NCBI GenBank assembly: GCA_023264995.1
Contig: JAHFUR010000021.1
Span: 1-64,000 of the forward strand
Source of the DNA: Acidimicrobiia bacterium
GTDB taxonomy: Bacteria > Actinomycetota > Acidimicrobiia > Acidimicrobiales > AC-14
Direction: 5' to 3'
DNA length: 64,000 nt
The position numbers and the translations under genes are program-made. The notes under the pieces were generated by a model that made no database searches, was not told the origin of the DNA, and saw only the letters and a list, made by a program, of their open reading frames with translations. Of the stretch, positions 30,026-38,672 are shown one piece after another. How positions within the stretch are numbered: position 1 is the stretch's first letter; every line of letters starts with the position of its first letter.

Positions 30026-31800
30026 ACGTCGGCGCCGGCCCGGCGACGCCCACCCCGATGACCGAACCGGACGTCGCCACCATGCGGGCGGCCGGCGGTG
30101 CCCGGGTACTGGCCGCCGTCGTGACGACGACCGTCGGGCTGGCGGGGGTACAGCGGTGGGACTCGTCGCTGGCGCTCCTTCTCGGCGCCATCGGCCTGGT
30201 GTGGCTGCCATGGACGGTCCTCCTTCTCGTGGCCATCGCCACCAGCCGAGGCCGGCGAGTGGCGATGTACGGCGGGCCGGTCGGCGACGTCCTGATCGTG
30301 TTCGCCGCGCAATGCCTCGTCCCGTGGGCCTGGGGCATCCTGCTGCTGGCCGACGCCCTCGCCGTCGGCCTGGCCGCCTCGCTGTGGAGCCGGCGCAGCG
30401 CCTCGGCGCTCCTCGTCCTGAGCGTCGTCCTGACCGGCCTCGCCCAGGCGGTCGTCCCCACCGACGGTCGTGTCGCGCCGGGTCTGCTCGTCGTCTTCGC
30501 GCTGGCCATGGGCGGGCTCGTCGTCGTGGTCGGCCGGATCGCCAGCGACCACCGCATCGCCGCGGTCAGCTCGCACCGCTTCCAGGAGAAGGCGGAGACC
30601 ATCCTGGCCCGTGTCGCCGACGGCATCGTGGTCACCGACGGGTCCGGCGTCGTCCTGGAGACGAACCCGGCCGGCGAGCGGCTTATGGGCGGCCAGGGGT
30701 GGCCGGTGATCGGCCTCCCTTGCGCCCGGGCGTTGGGCCTTCACGAGGGTGAACGGCCCCTGGATTGCCGCGACGGGTGCCCGCTCCTGCACGACCCTCT
30801 CGTCGCCGAGGCCGGCCCGGGCCGGGAGGTATGGCGGCTGTTGCCCGATGGCCGGCGCCAGCCCCTCCTGGCCAGCGTGTTCTCCGTGGCCGATGAGAAG
30901 GGGGGTCTCGAGGTCGTCCATTCGCTGCGCGACATCACCCGCCTCAAGGAGGCCGACGAGGCCAAGACGCTGTTCTTGGCCACCGCCTCTCACGAGCTGA
31001 AGACGCCGGTGACGGTGATCGCCGGCTTCGCCGAGACCATCCTGCGTTACCCGACGATGCCCGAGGAGCGCCGCGCCGAGGCCGTGGAGGCCATTCGCCG
31101 GCGGGCGCTGGAGCTCTCGTCGATCGTCGACCGCCTGCTGCTCTCCAGCAAGATCGAGGGCGGCCGGGTCACCGTCGACATCCGACCTGTCGACGTGCGC
31201 GCCCTGATCGTCGAGCGGGGCAACGCCTTCCAGGACGCCACCGCGTGCCACGTCGTGCTCAACGTCCCCCACGAACCGCTGGTCGCCTACGGCGATCCAT
31301 TGGCGTTGCGGACCGTGGTCGACCACCTCCTCGACAACGCGGCGAAGTACTCCGACGGGGCCCCGGTGGTGCTCCGGAGCCGGCGGGACCTCGACAGGGT
31401 CGAGATCTCCGTCGGTGACCTCGGGATCGGCATGGACGAGGAGCAGGCTCGGCACTGTTTCGACAAGTTCTGGCAGGCCGAGTCAAGCGACGACCGGCGC
31501 TTCGGCGGCACGGGCATCGGCCTGTACATCGTGTCGTCGATGGTCGACGCCATGGGAGGCACCATGAAGGTGGAGACGGCGATCGGGCAGGGGAGCACGT
31601 TCACCGTGTCGCTCCCGGCGATGATCACGCCCGGCTCGGAGCAGTCCAGGGGCGGTGCTGGCCCCACCTCGCCGCTGGCGGCCGCGGGCGTCAAGCGTCC
31701 GTCCGGCGTGCTCTCGCGGGGCTCGGCAGCGACCGGCCCGGGAGGCCGGTCTAGGGAGCATTCACTGGTCCCCGGTCCCAACGGGAGTGTGGACCAGTGA
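30022..31800 (+). CDS. Membrane-bound PAS sensor histidine kinase
   Basis: This protein has 592 residues from GTG 30022, coupled to the previous gene. The N-terminus (about 15-175) has five to six hydrophobic segments forming a membrane sensor. A PAS-like domain follows (ILARVADGIVVTDGSGVVLE, PAGERLMG). Kinase core: H-box FLATASHELKTPVTVIAGFA (His near 323), N-box DHLLDNAAKYSDG, GDLGIGMDE, CFDKFWQAESSDDRRFGG and GTGIGLYIVSSMV. The end is Ser/Gly/Pro-rich and variable. It probably phosphorylates the small receiver encoded next and, through the HPt protein, the GGDEF regulator. Confidence 0.88.
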   Translation: MNVGAGPATPTPMTEPDVATMRAAGGARVLAAVVTTTVGLAGVQRWDSSLALLLGAIGLVWLPWTVLLLVAIATSRGRRVAMYGGPVGDVLIVFAAQCLVPWAWGILLLADALAVGLAASLWSRRSASALLVLSVVLTGLAQAVVPTDGRVAPGLLVVFALAMGGLVVVVGRIASDHRIAAVSSHRFQEKAETILARVADGIVVTDGSGVVLETNPAGERLMGGQGWPVIGLPCARALGLHEGERPLDCRDGCPLLHDPLVAEAGPGREVWRLLPDGRRQPLLASVFSVADEKGGLEVVHSLRDITRLKEADEAKTLFLATASHELKTPVTVIAGFAETILRYPTMPEERRAEAVEAIRRRALELSSIVDRLLLSSKIEGGRVTVDIRPVDVRALIVERGNAFQDATACHVVLNVPHEPLVAYGDPLALRTVVDHLLDNAAKYSDGAPVVLRSRRDLDRVEISVGDLGIGMDEEQARHCFDKFWQAESSDDRRFGGTGIGLYIVSSMVDAMGGTMKVETAIGQGSTFTVSLPAMITPGSEQSRGGAGPTSPLAAAGVKRPSGVLSRGSAATGPGGRSREHSLVPGPNGSVDQ

Positions 31801-32258
31801 CCGGGCACGGCCAGCCGGGACCGCCCCGCGCCCTGGTCGTCGACGATGCCGCTGACATCCGCCTGCTGGCCGACCTGGTGTTGACGATGGCTGGCTTCGC
31901 GGTGACTGCCGCGGCGAGCGGTCGCGAGGCCCTCCGGCAGCTGGCCGCCGGCGAGCTGCCGGACATCGTCCTCCTCGACGTCCAGATGCCCGAGATCGAC
32001 GGATGGGAGACCCTGGCCCGCGTTCGCAGTGACCCTCGCACGGCCTCGCTCCCCGTCGTCCTGTGCACGGTCAAGGGGTTGCCCGAGGACACGTTCAAGG
32101 GCTGGTCGCTGGGCTGTGACGGCTACCTGGGAAAGCCCTTCGAGATCACTGCGCTCGTCGCCGAGCTCCGGAGCGTCCTAGGGCGGACCGCCGCGGAACG
32201 GGAGGCGGCCCGCCGCGCCATGGTTGCGGAGGTGGGACGCTCCGTCCGGGCCAGCTGA
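31797..32258 (+). CDS. Single-domain response regulator
   Basis: This protein has 153 residues from GTG 31797, overlapping the kinase stop. Only a receiver domain is present: ALVVDDAADIRLLADLVL, Asp in IVLLDVQMPEIDGWETL, switch Thr in VVLCTVKG and Lys in YLGKPFEITALVAEL. A helical tail (AAEREAARRAMVAEVGR) follows without an output domain. Such proteins act as intermediate phosphate carriers or bind partner proteins; here it fits a multi-step relay with the HPt protein of the same operon. Confidence 0.87.
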   Translation: MTGHGQPGPPRALVVDDAADIRLLADLVLTMAGFAVTAAASGREALRQLAAGELPDIVLLDVQMPEIDGWETLARVRSDPRTASLPVVLCTVKGLPEDTFKGWSLGCDGYLGKPFEITALVAELRSVLGRTAAEREAARRAMVAEVGRSVRAS

Positions 32259-32768
32259 TCAGGCCGGCTTGGCCGCGTGCCAGACGCCGCCCACGCCGTC
32301 ACCCTTGGTGTCGCCCGGTGCTGTATCGGCAGCGTAGAAATACAGCGGCTTCCCGTTCCACACCACCTGCATCTTGGTGGCGTCGTCGGGGCGGGCCACG
32401 ACGGTGAGGCTGCCGACGCCCGTGCCGGCCACCGCAGTGGTGGCCCCGGAGGCCAGCACGAGCGGCGGCCACGTGGCCGCGCAGTTGCCGGTGCAGCTGC
32501 TCGTAGGACTGGTGTCGCGGTCGAAGGTATAGAGCGTCTTGCCAGAGGCGTCGACGAAGACCGTCCCCAGGCCCGTCGTGGCCGTGGCGACCGTGGCCTT
32601 CGGCGCGGCCGTGGTCGTGGTTGCCAGGGCCGCGGTGGTGGGCGTGGTCGCCGGGGCCTGGGCCGCGCCAGCGCCGGCGGTGACCGGCGTGTCGTCGCTC
32701 CCACAGGCGGTCATGGCCAACGCCAGGGTCGCGCCCAGGGCCACCGCGGACAGTCTGCGAGCTCGCAT
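32259..32768 (-). CDS. Lipoprotein with COG4315-type secreted repeat
   Basis: This protein has 169 residues from ATG 32768. Signal peptide with lipobox ALAMTAC (Cys near 22), then an Ala/Thr/Pro linker. The C-terminal part has two copies of a short repeat: GKTLYTFDRDTSPTSSCTG with CAATWPPLVL, and GKPLYFYAADTAPGDTKGDG with WHAAKPA. This is the pattern of the predicted secreted lipoproteins of COG4315, of unknown function, often found beside sigma factors. It is divergent from the ECF sigma gene across 107 bp and may belong to its regulon (inference). Confidence 0.8.
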   Translation of the reverse strand: MRARRLSAVALGATLALAMTACGSDDTPVTAGAGAAQAPATTPTTAALATTTTAAPKATVATATTGLGTVFVDASGKTLYTFDRDTSPTSSCTGNCAATWPPLVLASGATTAVAGTGVGSLTVVARPDDATKMQVVWNGKPLYFYAADTAPGDTKGDGVGGVWHAAKPA

Positions 32769-32875
32769 GTTTCTTCCTCCCGGATCGTTCGTTCCCGTCA
32801 GGTATCCCTACGGGAGGTGACGGCGGACGGATTGGTGCAATCTCCCCGGGGGTCGGCGACGTACCCTCGTGCACG

Positions 32876-33439
32876 ATGCCCGCCGCCTCTGACGACACGC
32901 TTCTCGCCAGCTTCGCGCTCGGCGACCGCGACGCTGCGGCCGCGTTCATCCGCAGGTACCAGAGCCGGGTCTACGGGCTGGCCCGGTCCATGGTCGTCGA
33001 CCCCGACCTGGCCGAGGACGTCGCCCAGGAGGCCTTCCTCCGGGCCTGGCGTAACGCGCCCTCCTATGACTCGCGGCGGGGTTCGGTCCATACGTGGATG
33101 CTGGTCATCACCCGCAGCCTCGCCATCGACGCCATGCGGCTTCGCCGGGCCCAGCCGGTCGACCCCGAGATGTTCGCTGCCCTCGACGACCGGGTGTCGA
33201 CGGCCCGGAGCCCCGAGGCGGCGGCCGAGACGAACGACGAGATGCGAGAGCTGCGGGAGGCGCTCGCCACCCTTCCGCCCGAACAGCGCCAAGCCCTGCT
33301 GCTCGCCGGCCTGTGCGGGCGCACTGCGGCCGAGATCAGCGAGATCGAGTCCATACCCCTGGGCACGGCCAAGACCCGCATCCGGACCGGGCTGGCGAAG
33401 GTCCGATCGTCGATGGCCAGGCGAGGCTCCGACCAGTGA
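32876..33439 (+). CDS. ECF-family RNA polymerase sigma factor
   Basis: This protein has 187 residues from ATG 32876. Region 2: AAAFIRRYQSRVYGLARSMV, DLAEDVAQEAFLRAWRNA, VHTWMLVITRSLAIDAMRLR. Region 4: ATLPPEQRQALLLAGLCGRT, AAEISEIESIPLGTAKTRIR, GLAKVRSSM. Region 3 is absent, as in all ECF sigmas. Its stop overlaps the anti-sigma gene start (GTGA), so both are made together. Likely target promoters include its own and that of the lipoprotein on the other strand. Confidence 0.92.
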   Translation: MPAASDDTLLASFALGDRDAAAAFIRRYQSRVYGLARSMVVDPDLAEDVAQEAFLRAWRNAPSYDSRRGSVHTWMLVITRSLAIDAMRLRRAQPVDPEMFAALDDRVSTARSPEAAAETNDEMRELREALATLPPEQRQALLLAGLCGRTAAEISEIESIPLGTAKTRIRTGLAKVRSSMARRGSDQ

Positions 33440-34092
33440 CCTGCGCCGAGCTGGAGGGGCTGGCCGCCGAGCTGGCGCTCGGCACGGTGTCCGGTGCCGA
33501 GCGGGCCGGTGCGCTCGACCACCTGGCCGGGTGCGTGGCATGCCGCGAGCTGGTGGCCGACCTGGCCCAAGCCGCGGACCGCCTGCTCCTCCTGGCGCCG
33601 GCGGCCGAGCCGCCACCGGGGTTCGAGTCCAAGGTCCTGGCCCGGATGGGCGTGGCGGTCCCGTCGCGGCATTCGCACCGCCCGCGTCGCCGGCGGGTGC
33701 TGGCGGGCGTGGCCGCCGCCGCCCTCGTCGCCGCAATGTCGGCGGTGGGGGCGACATGGCTGTCGGGCGGGACTGCGCCGGCGCCCGAGATCCGGACGGC
33801 CCTGGCCAGCGATGCCAACGGCCACTGGACCTGCCGGGCGGTGGTGTACGGCGACAAGCCCACGTGGCTGGTCGTCAGCCTCGACCGCACCGACGGCCTG
33901 TCGGCGGCGTTCACCGTCGACGCTCTCGGCGTGGGCCGCGACACGCCCGTGCCCGTCGGGAGCTTCTCCATCGACCAGGGCCACGGCTCGCTGGCCATCC
34001 CCGTCGGCCTGGCGGCCGAGGACCTGCGATCGGTGCGGGTCTTCGACGCCGGCGGGCGCCTGCGCTACGAAATGACGTTCCCGGTTACCTGA
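33436..34092 (+). CDS. Zinc-finger anti-sigma factor
   Basis: This protein has 218 residues from GTG 33436. The N-terminus carries an anti-sigma zinc-binding motif with Cys at residue 3 and HLAGCVACREL near 35, i.e. the H-x3-C-x2-C pattern. A single membrane segment lies at about 92-112 (VLAGVAAAALVAAMSAVGA). The outer C-terminal part is a beta-rich sensor domain (WTCRAVVYGDKPTWLVVSLD, GSFSIDQGHGSLAIPVG), like RskA. It should hold the sigma factor inactive until an extracytoplasmic signal triggers cleavage. The end overlaps the convergent dppC-like gene by 28 bases. Confidence 0.85.
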   Translation: MTCAELEGLAAELALGTVSGAERAGALDHLAGCVACRELVADLAQAADRLLLLAPAAEPPPGFESKVLARMGVAVPSRHSHRPRRRRVLAGVAAAALVAAMSAVGATWLSGGTAPAPEIRTALASDANGHWTCRAVVYGDKPTWLVVSLDRTDGLSAAFTVDALGVGRDTPVPVGSFSIDQGHGSLAIPVGLAAEDLRSVRVFDAGGRLRYEMTFPVT

Positions 34093-35048
34093 GAGGTCCC
34101 GGCACCGGCCGCCGGCGAGGGGGCCTTGCGGCGCCGGAGGCGCCCGCGCTCGAGACCGGGGGTCGACTCGACCGTGCGAGGGTCGAGGAGGTCCCGCAAG
34201 CCGTCGCCGGCCAGGTTGAAGGCCAGCACCATCAAGGTGATGGAGAGGCCGGGGAAGGCCAGCAACTGGGGCGCCTTACCGATGAACCCCCGGGCCTCGG
34301 CCAGCATCGCGCCCCACTCCGGCGTCGGCGGACCAACCCCGAAACCCAGGAAGGAGAGCCCGGACACGGCCAGGAGGGTGCTCCCCATGTCGATGGTGCT
34401 GAACACGACGACCGGCCCGACCAGGTTCGGCGCGATGTGGCGGAGCATGATCCGGAACCGCGTCGCGCCGACGGCGCGGGCGGCCTCGACGAATTCCTGC
34501 TCACGGATCCGGAGCGACATGCCCCGCACGAGACGGGCGTACCGGGGCCACTGGACCAGGATGATGGTGATGACCAGGTTGCGCAGGCTCTGGCCGAGGA
34601 GCCCGACGATCACCAGGGCCAGGATGAGCGTCGGCATGGCCAGCAGCACGTCGACCGTGCGCATGATCACGGTCTCGGCCAACCGCCCGTAGATGCCGGC
34701 GACCAGGCCGAGCAGGAGGCCGACGATGGTGATGCCGGCGGTGGCGCTGACCGCCATGCCCAGCGAGAGCCTCCCGCCGTGGAGGATGCGGGAGAAGACG
34801 TCCCGACCGACATTGTCCGTCCCAAGGGGATGCGACCGGCTCGGCGAGGCGAAGCGGTTGGAGAAGTCGGTGGCGATCGGGTCGTGATGGGCCAGGAGGG
34901 GGGCCAGCAGGCACGCGGTCCCGACCAGGACGATGATGACCAGGCCGAGGACAGCGGTACGGTCCCGTACCAGGCGCCTGAACGCCTTCCCTCGGGTGAC
35001 GGTGAACGACTCGCCGGCCTGGAGCAGTACGGCCCCCGAGGTGCTCAT
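34065..35048 (-). CDS. Oligopeptide/dipeptide ABC permease, DppC type (module 1)
   Basis: This protein has 327 residues from ATG 35048; the longer open frame upstream is a shadow. It starts with the OppC N-terminal segment (AVLGLVIIVLVGTACLLAPL), then PSRSHPLGTDNVGRDVFSRI typical of DppC, and five further membrane segments. The EAA loop that docks the ATPase is VEAARAVGATRFRIMLRHIA. The last gene of a minus-strand series, it overlaps the DppB gene by 4 bases. It is closely similar to the module 2 protein at 37725, so the two modules look like a tandem duplication. Confidence 0.88.
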   Translation of the reverse strand: MSTSGAVLLQAGESFTVTRGKAFRRLVRDRTAVLGLVIIVLVGTACLLAPLLAHHDPIATDFSNRFASPSRSHPLGTDNVGRDVFSRILHGGRLSLGMAVSATAGITIVGLLLGLVAGIYGRLAETVIMRTVDVLLAMPTLILALVIVGLLGQSLRNLVITIILVQWPRYARLVRGMSLRIREQEFVEAARAVGATRFRIMLRHIAPNLVGPVVVFSTIDMGSTLLAVSGLSFLGFGVGPPTPEWGAMLAEARGFIGKAPQLLAFPGLSITLMVLAFNLAGDGLRDLLDPRTVESTPGLERGRLRRRKAPSPAAGAGTSQVTGNVIS

Positions 35049-35983
35049 CGGCGGCCCTCCAGTCTGATCCTGGGGTCGAGCACGCCGTAAAGCATGTCGA
35101 CGGCCAGGTTGACGACTAGGTAGATCGTCCCGGCCATCAGCACCACCGCCTGGATCATCGGGTAGTCCCGCTGCGAGATGGCCTCGACCGTCAGCCGGCC
35201 CACCCCGGGCCAGGCGAAGACGATCTCGGTGATGACCACCCCCTCGAGAAGCCCGCCGAAGACCGTCCCCAGGTAGGTGACCACGGGGATCGCCGCGTTG
35301 CGCAGGCCGTGGCGGGCGACGATCTGGAACGAGTTCAGGCCCTTGCTGCGGGCGGTGCGGACGTAGTCGTCGGAGAACACCTCGAGGAGGCTGGCCCGCA
35401 GGAGGCGGGAGATGACCGCGGTGGGCAGGGCGGCGACGACGATGGCCGGCATGATCAGGCTGGGCAGACCCTGGCGTCCGGCCACGGGCAGAAGTTTGAG
35501 CCGGGTGGCCAGCTCGATGATCAGGAGGTAGCCGAAGAAGAACCCGGGGATCGAGGCGCTGAGAAGGGCCCAGACCCGCAGGCCCTGGTCGACCCAGTGC
35601 CGATGGAACATGGCCCCCAACACCCCGAGGGGGACCGCCATCACCACCACCAGCAGGAGGGCGGCGAACGCCAGCTCTACGGTGGCGCCGAAGCGGTCCT
35701 TGATCTCGTCGACGACCGGGCGCTTCTTGGCAAAGGACGGGCCGAGGTCGCCGGTCAGCGCCCCCTTGAGCCACAGGCCGTACTGGGTGAGGAACGGGCG
35801 GTCGAGGTGCAGCTCGGCTTTGGCCTCGGCGATCTCGGCCGGCTTCGGGTCCTGCGTCCGCCGGCGGGCCAGCTCCTCGCTCGGGTCGCCGGGGGCGCTC
35901 GAGACGAGGGCGAAAATGAGGAACGACAGCGCCAGCAGCGTCGGCACGGCGACGAGCAGGCGGCGCCCGAAGTAGCGCGCCAC
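35045..35983 (-). CDS. Oligopeptide/dipeptide ABC permease, DppB type (module 1)
   Basis: This protein has 312 residues from GTG 35983. It has six membrane segments and the DppB signature at the N-terminus (LLALSFLIFALVSSAPGDPS) and in the docking loop (RTARSKGLNSFQIVARHGLR); the end reads LYGVLDPRIRLEG. An extracytoplasmic domain with HLDRPFLTQYGLWLKGALTG lies after the first helix. It pairs with the DppC protein. Closest relative in the window is the module 2 protein at 38669. Confidence 0.88.
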   Translation of the reverse strand: MARYFGRRLLVAVPTLLALSFLIFALVSSAPGDPSEELARRRTQDPKPAEIAEAKAELHLDRPFLTQYGLWLKGALTGDLGPSFAKKRPVVDEIKDRFGATVELAFAALLLVVVMAVPLGVLGAMFHRHWVDQGLRVWALLSASIPGFFFGYLLIIELATRLKLLPVAGRQGLPSLIMPAIVVAALPTAVISRLLRASLLEVFSDDYVRTARSKGLNSFQIVARHGLRNAAIPVVTYLGTVFGGLLEGVVITEIVFAWPGVGRLTVEAISQRDYPMIQAVVLMAGTIYLVVNLAVDMLYGVLDPRIRLEGRR

Positions 35984-36018
35984 CTGCTCAGGTCACCAGG
36001 GCCGTGTGGTGCCGCTGG

Positions 36019-37644
36019 CTACTTGGCCGCGATCGACAGGCTCCCCCAGGTCTGGTTGGTGAACGACGGGTGGGGGTCGGTGAAGCTGACGTTCTTCGAC
36101 ATCCCATAGATGCGGTAGGCGCCGGCCAGGTTGATCACCAGGTACTCGTCGTTGGAGAGGATCTTCATCATGTTGGCCGAGGCGGCCTGGGCCTCGGCGG
36201 TGGTCTTGGCCGCGATCGACTTGTCGACCTCGGCCTCGAAGGCCGGCCCGCTCGGGGTGGCCGGGGCGCCGTTGGGGGCGAACTGGATGTTGGTGGCCGT
36301 GCGGGTCGACATGCGGAGCACGGGCAGGAACGCCGGGTTGCCGTCGTTCTGGTTCGGCGGCTCCAGGTCGAGGTCGAAGTCGCCCTTGCCCGAGTTGTAG
36401 AGGGCGTTGCGGGTGGCGACGTCGGGCGTCTTCTTGATCTCGACGTCGATGCCGGCGGCCTTCAGGTTGGACTGGATCACGACGAGGGCCGACTCGGGCA
36501 CCTCCTGCTGGCCCAGCAGGATCAGCTTCAGGCGCTTGTCACCCTTGCTGCGGATGCCGTCGGAGCCGACCTTCCAGCCGGCATCGTCGAGGACCTTCTT
36601 GGCCCGGGCCAGGTCGGTGGTGAGCTGGGCCACGTTGTTGGCCGAGGCGCCGAGGACCGACTGTGGTGCCATCCACCGGCCCTGCTCGGCGTTGCCGTCG
36701 AGCACGACGTCGACGTAGGCCTTGCGGTCGATCGAGTAGGCGACCGCCTCCCGGACTGCCTTCTCGTTGGTGATGCGACCTTCGAGCTTGTTCACGTAGA
36801 GCAGGTGGTTCCGGCCCGGCTTGGACGTGACGACCTTGAAGTTGCTGTCGGCGGCGAGCGCCTTGGTGGCATCGGCGGGCAGGTCGATCACGAAGTCGGC
36901 CTGGCCCGACTTGAGGGCCTCCAGCCGGGTCTGGGGGTCGGGGTAGAAGCGGATGCTCATCTTCTTGAACTGCGGCTTCTCGCCCCAGTAGTTGTCGTTG
37001 CGCTCGAAGACGGCGGTCTGAGCCGGCGTGTAGCTGACGAACTTCCACGGGCCCGTGCCCGAGTAGGGGGCGGTGTCGTTGTGGGTGCCGTTCTTCACGA
37101 TGGCGCCCTCGGGGTGGACGATCTGCTCCGGCAGGCGGAGGTTGGGGGACGTCGGGGTGAAGTCGACCGTGAAGTCGTCGATCTTCTTCACCGCGTCGGC
37201 GCTGCCGAGGGTGCCCTGCACCGTGCTCAGGGTCTTGCCCTCGTTCTGGCGGGGGCCCCACGACCACACCACGTCGTCGGCGGTGAACGGGGTGCCGTCG
37301 TGCCACTTGACGCCCTGGCGGAGGAAGAAGCGCCAGGTCTTGCCGTCGGGCTGCAGCTCCCAGCGCAGGGCCAGGCCGGGCTTCAGCGTGTAGTCGGAGG
37401 CCAGGTAGACCAGCGGCTCGTACACGTTGACGTTGTAGACGTACATGAAGTGGGTGGCCTTGGCGCCGGTGCCGTTGACGGGCCACTGGTCCTCGTTCGC
37501 CGCAATGCGGATCTCGCCGTTGGGGTCGGGCTTCGACGACACCGTGGTGGCCGTCTGGGCCGTGTTCTTGGAGTCCGACCCACCGCCGCACGCGGCGGCG
37601 AGGATCCCCATGAGCATGACGAGAGCAAGTGCTTTACGACGCAT
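36019..37644 (-). CDS. Peptide-type ABC substrate-binding lipoprotein (module 1)
   Basis: This protein has 541 residues from ATG 37644, with AGGGGGA upstream. Lipobox LAAAC near residue 19. SBP_bac_5 family: HFMYVYNVNVYEPLVYLASD, LKPGLALRWELQPDGKTWRF, RQGVKWHDGTPFTADDVVWS, KFVSYTPAQTAVFERNDNYW, and SIDRKAYVDVVLDGNAEQG. It presents a peptide-like ligand to a Dpp-type channel; ligand identity cannot be read from the sequence. It is similar to module 2 over its length (for example LRLPEQIVHPEGAIV against LRLPEQLVHPSGSIV). Confidence 0.87.
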   Translation of the reverse strand: MRRKALALVMLMGILAAACGGGSDSKNTAQTATTVSSKPDPNGEIRIAANEDQWPVNGTGAKATHFMYVYNVNVYEPLVYLASDYTLKPGLALRWELQPDGKTWRFFLRQGVKWHDGTPFTADDVVWSWGPRQNEGKTLSTVQGTLGSADAVKKIDDFTVDFTPTSPNLRLPEQIVHPEGAIVKNGTHNDTAPYSGTGPWKFVSYTPAQTAVFERNDNYWGEKPQFKKMSIRFYPDPQTRLEALKSGQADFVIDLPADATKALAADSNFKVVTSKPGRNHLLYVNKLEGRITNEKAVREAVAYSIDRKAYVDVVLDGNAEQGRWMAPQSVLGASANNVAQLTTDLARAKKVLDDAGWKVGSDGIRSKGDKRLKLILLGQQEVPESALVVIQSNLKAAGIDVEIKKTPDVATRNALYNSGKGDFDLDLEPPNQNDGNPAFLPVLRMSTRTATNIQFAPNGAPATPSGPAFEAEVDKSIAAKTTAEAQAASANMMKILSNDEYLVINLAGAYRIYGMSKNVSFTDPHPSFTNQTWGSLSIAAK

Positions 37645-37724
37645 GACATTTCCCCCTAAGGACGTGCAAAGAGACAGCGTCGGCGCCCAGCGCGCCCCGT
37701 TCCGCCGTCCCTACCGCGATTGTG

Positions 37725-38672
37725 TCATGTAGTCGATAGGTGCGCACGTGCCCGGCGCCGGCGCCGACCCTTTTGCCATCCCGGGCCGTCGTCGGTGGTG
37801 TGGGGGTCGAGGAGGTCGCGCAGGCCGTCGCCGGCCAGGTTGAACGCCAGCACCATGGTCGTGATGGACAGGCCGGGCCAGGCCAGGAGCTGGGGGGCGC
37901 GGTCGAGGTAGATCTTGGCGTCGGCCAGCATGGCGCCCCACTCGGGCGTCGGCGGTGAGATGCCGAAGCCGAGGAACGACAGCCCGGACACGGCCAGGAG
38001 GACCCGGCCCATGTCCAGGGTGCTGAGGACGACGACGGGGCCGACCAGGTTGGGGGCGACGTGGCGGGCGACGATACGGAGCCGTGAGGTGCCGGCGGCT
38101 CGGGCCGCCTCGACGAAGTCCCGTTCGCGGACCTTCAGGGTCATCCCGCGCACGATGCGGGCGTAGCCCGGCCACTGCACGAGGACGATCGTGATGATCA
38201 GGTTGCGCAGGCCCTGGCCCAGCAGCCCGACGACGACGAGGGCCAGGATGAGCGTGGGGAGGGCCAGGAACACGTCGGCCACCCGCATGATCAACGTCTC
38301 GGCCAGCCGCCCGTACATGCCGGCGACCAGGCCGAGGGTGATGCCGACGACACTGATGCCGACGGTGCCGGCCACGGCCATGCCCAGCGACAGCCGGGCC
38401 CCGTGCAGGATCCGGGAGAACTCGTCGCGGCCCAGGTTGTCGGTGCCCATGGGGTGGCTGCGGCTCGGCGAGGCGAAGCGGCTCCCGAAGTTGGTGGCCG
38501 TGGGGTCGCGGGTGGCCAGCCAGGGCGCGAGGAGGGCGGCGAGGAGGGCGAGCACGGCGATGCTCAGGCCGGCCATGGCCGAGGCGTCCCGTACGAACCG
38601 GCGCAGGACGGGTTGGCCCTGAGGGACGAAAGCGTCGCCGGCCTGGCGGAGCGTGACTTCGGGGGTGCTCAC
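37725..38672 (-). CDS. Oligopeptide/dipeptide ABC permease, DppC type (module 2)
   Basis: This protein has 315 residues from GTG 38672, overlapping the DppB stop by 4 bases. Motifs: PSRSHPMGTDNLGRDEFSRI, the docking loop VEAARAAGTSRLRIVARHVA and [20 protein letters not shown]. The C-terminus ends LLDPHTTDDGPGWQKG plus a basic tail, matching the module 1 protein (LLDPRTVESTPGLERG). About 80 bases separate it from the module 1 binding-protein gene, which may thus be read through from the same promoter. Confidence 0.88.
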   Translation of the reverse strand: MSTPEVTLRQAGDAFVPQGQPVLRRFVRDASAMAGLSIAVLALLAALLAPWLATRDPTATNFGSRFASPSRSHPMGTDNLGRDEFSRILHGARLSLGMAVAGTVGISVVGITLGLVAGMYGRLAETLIMRVADVFLALPTLILALVVVGLLGQGLRNLIITIVLVQWPGYARIVRGMTLKVRERDFVEAARAAGTSRLRIVARHVAPNLVGPVVVLSTLDMGRVLLAVSGLSFLGFGISPPTPEWGAMLADAKIYLDRAPQLLAWPGLSITTMVLAFNLAGDGLRDLLDPHTTDDGPGWQKGRRRRRARAHLSTT

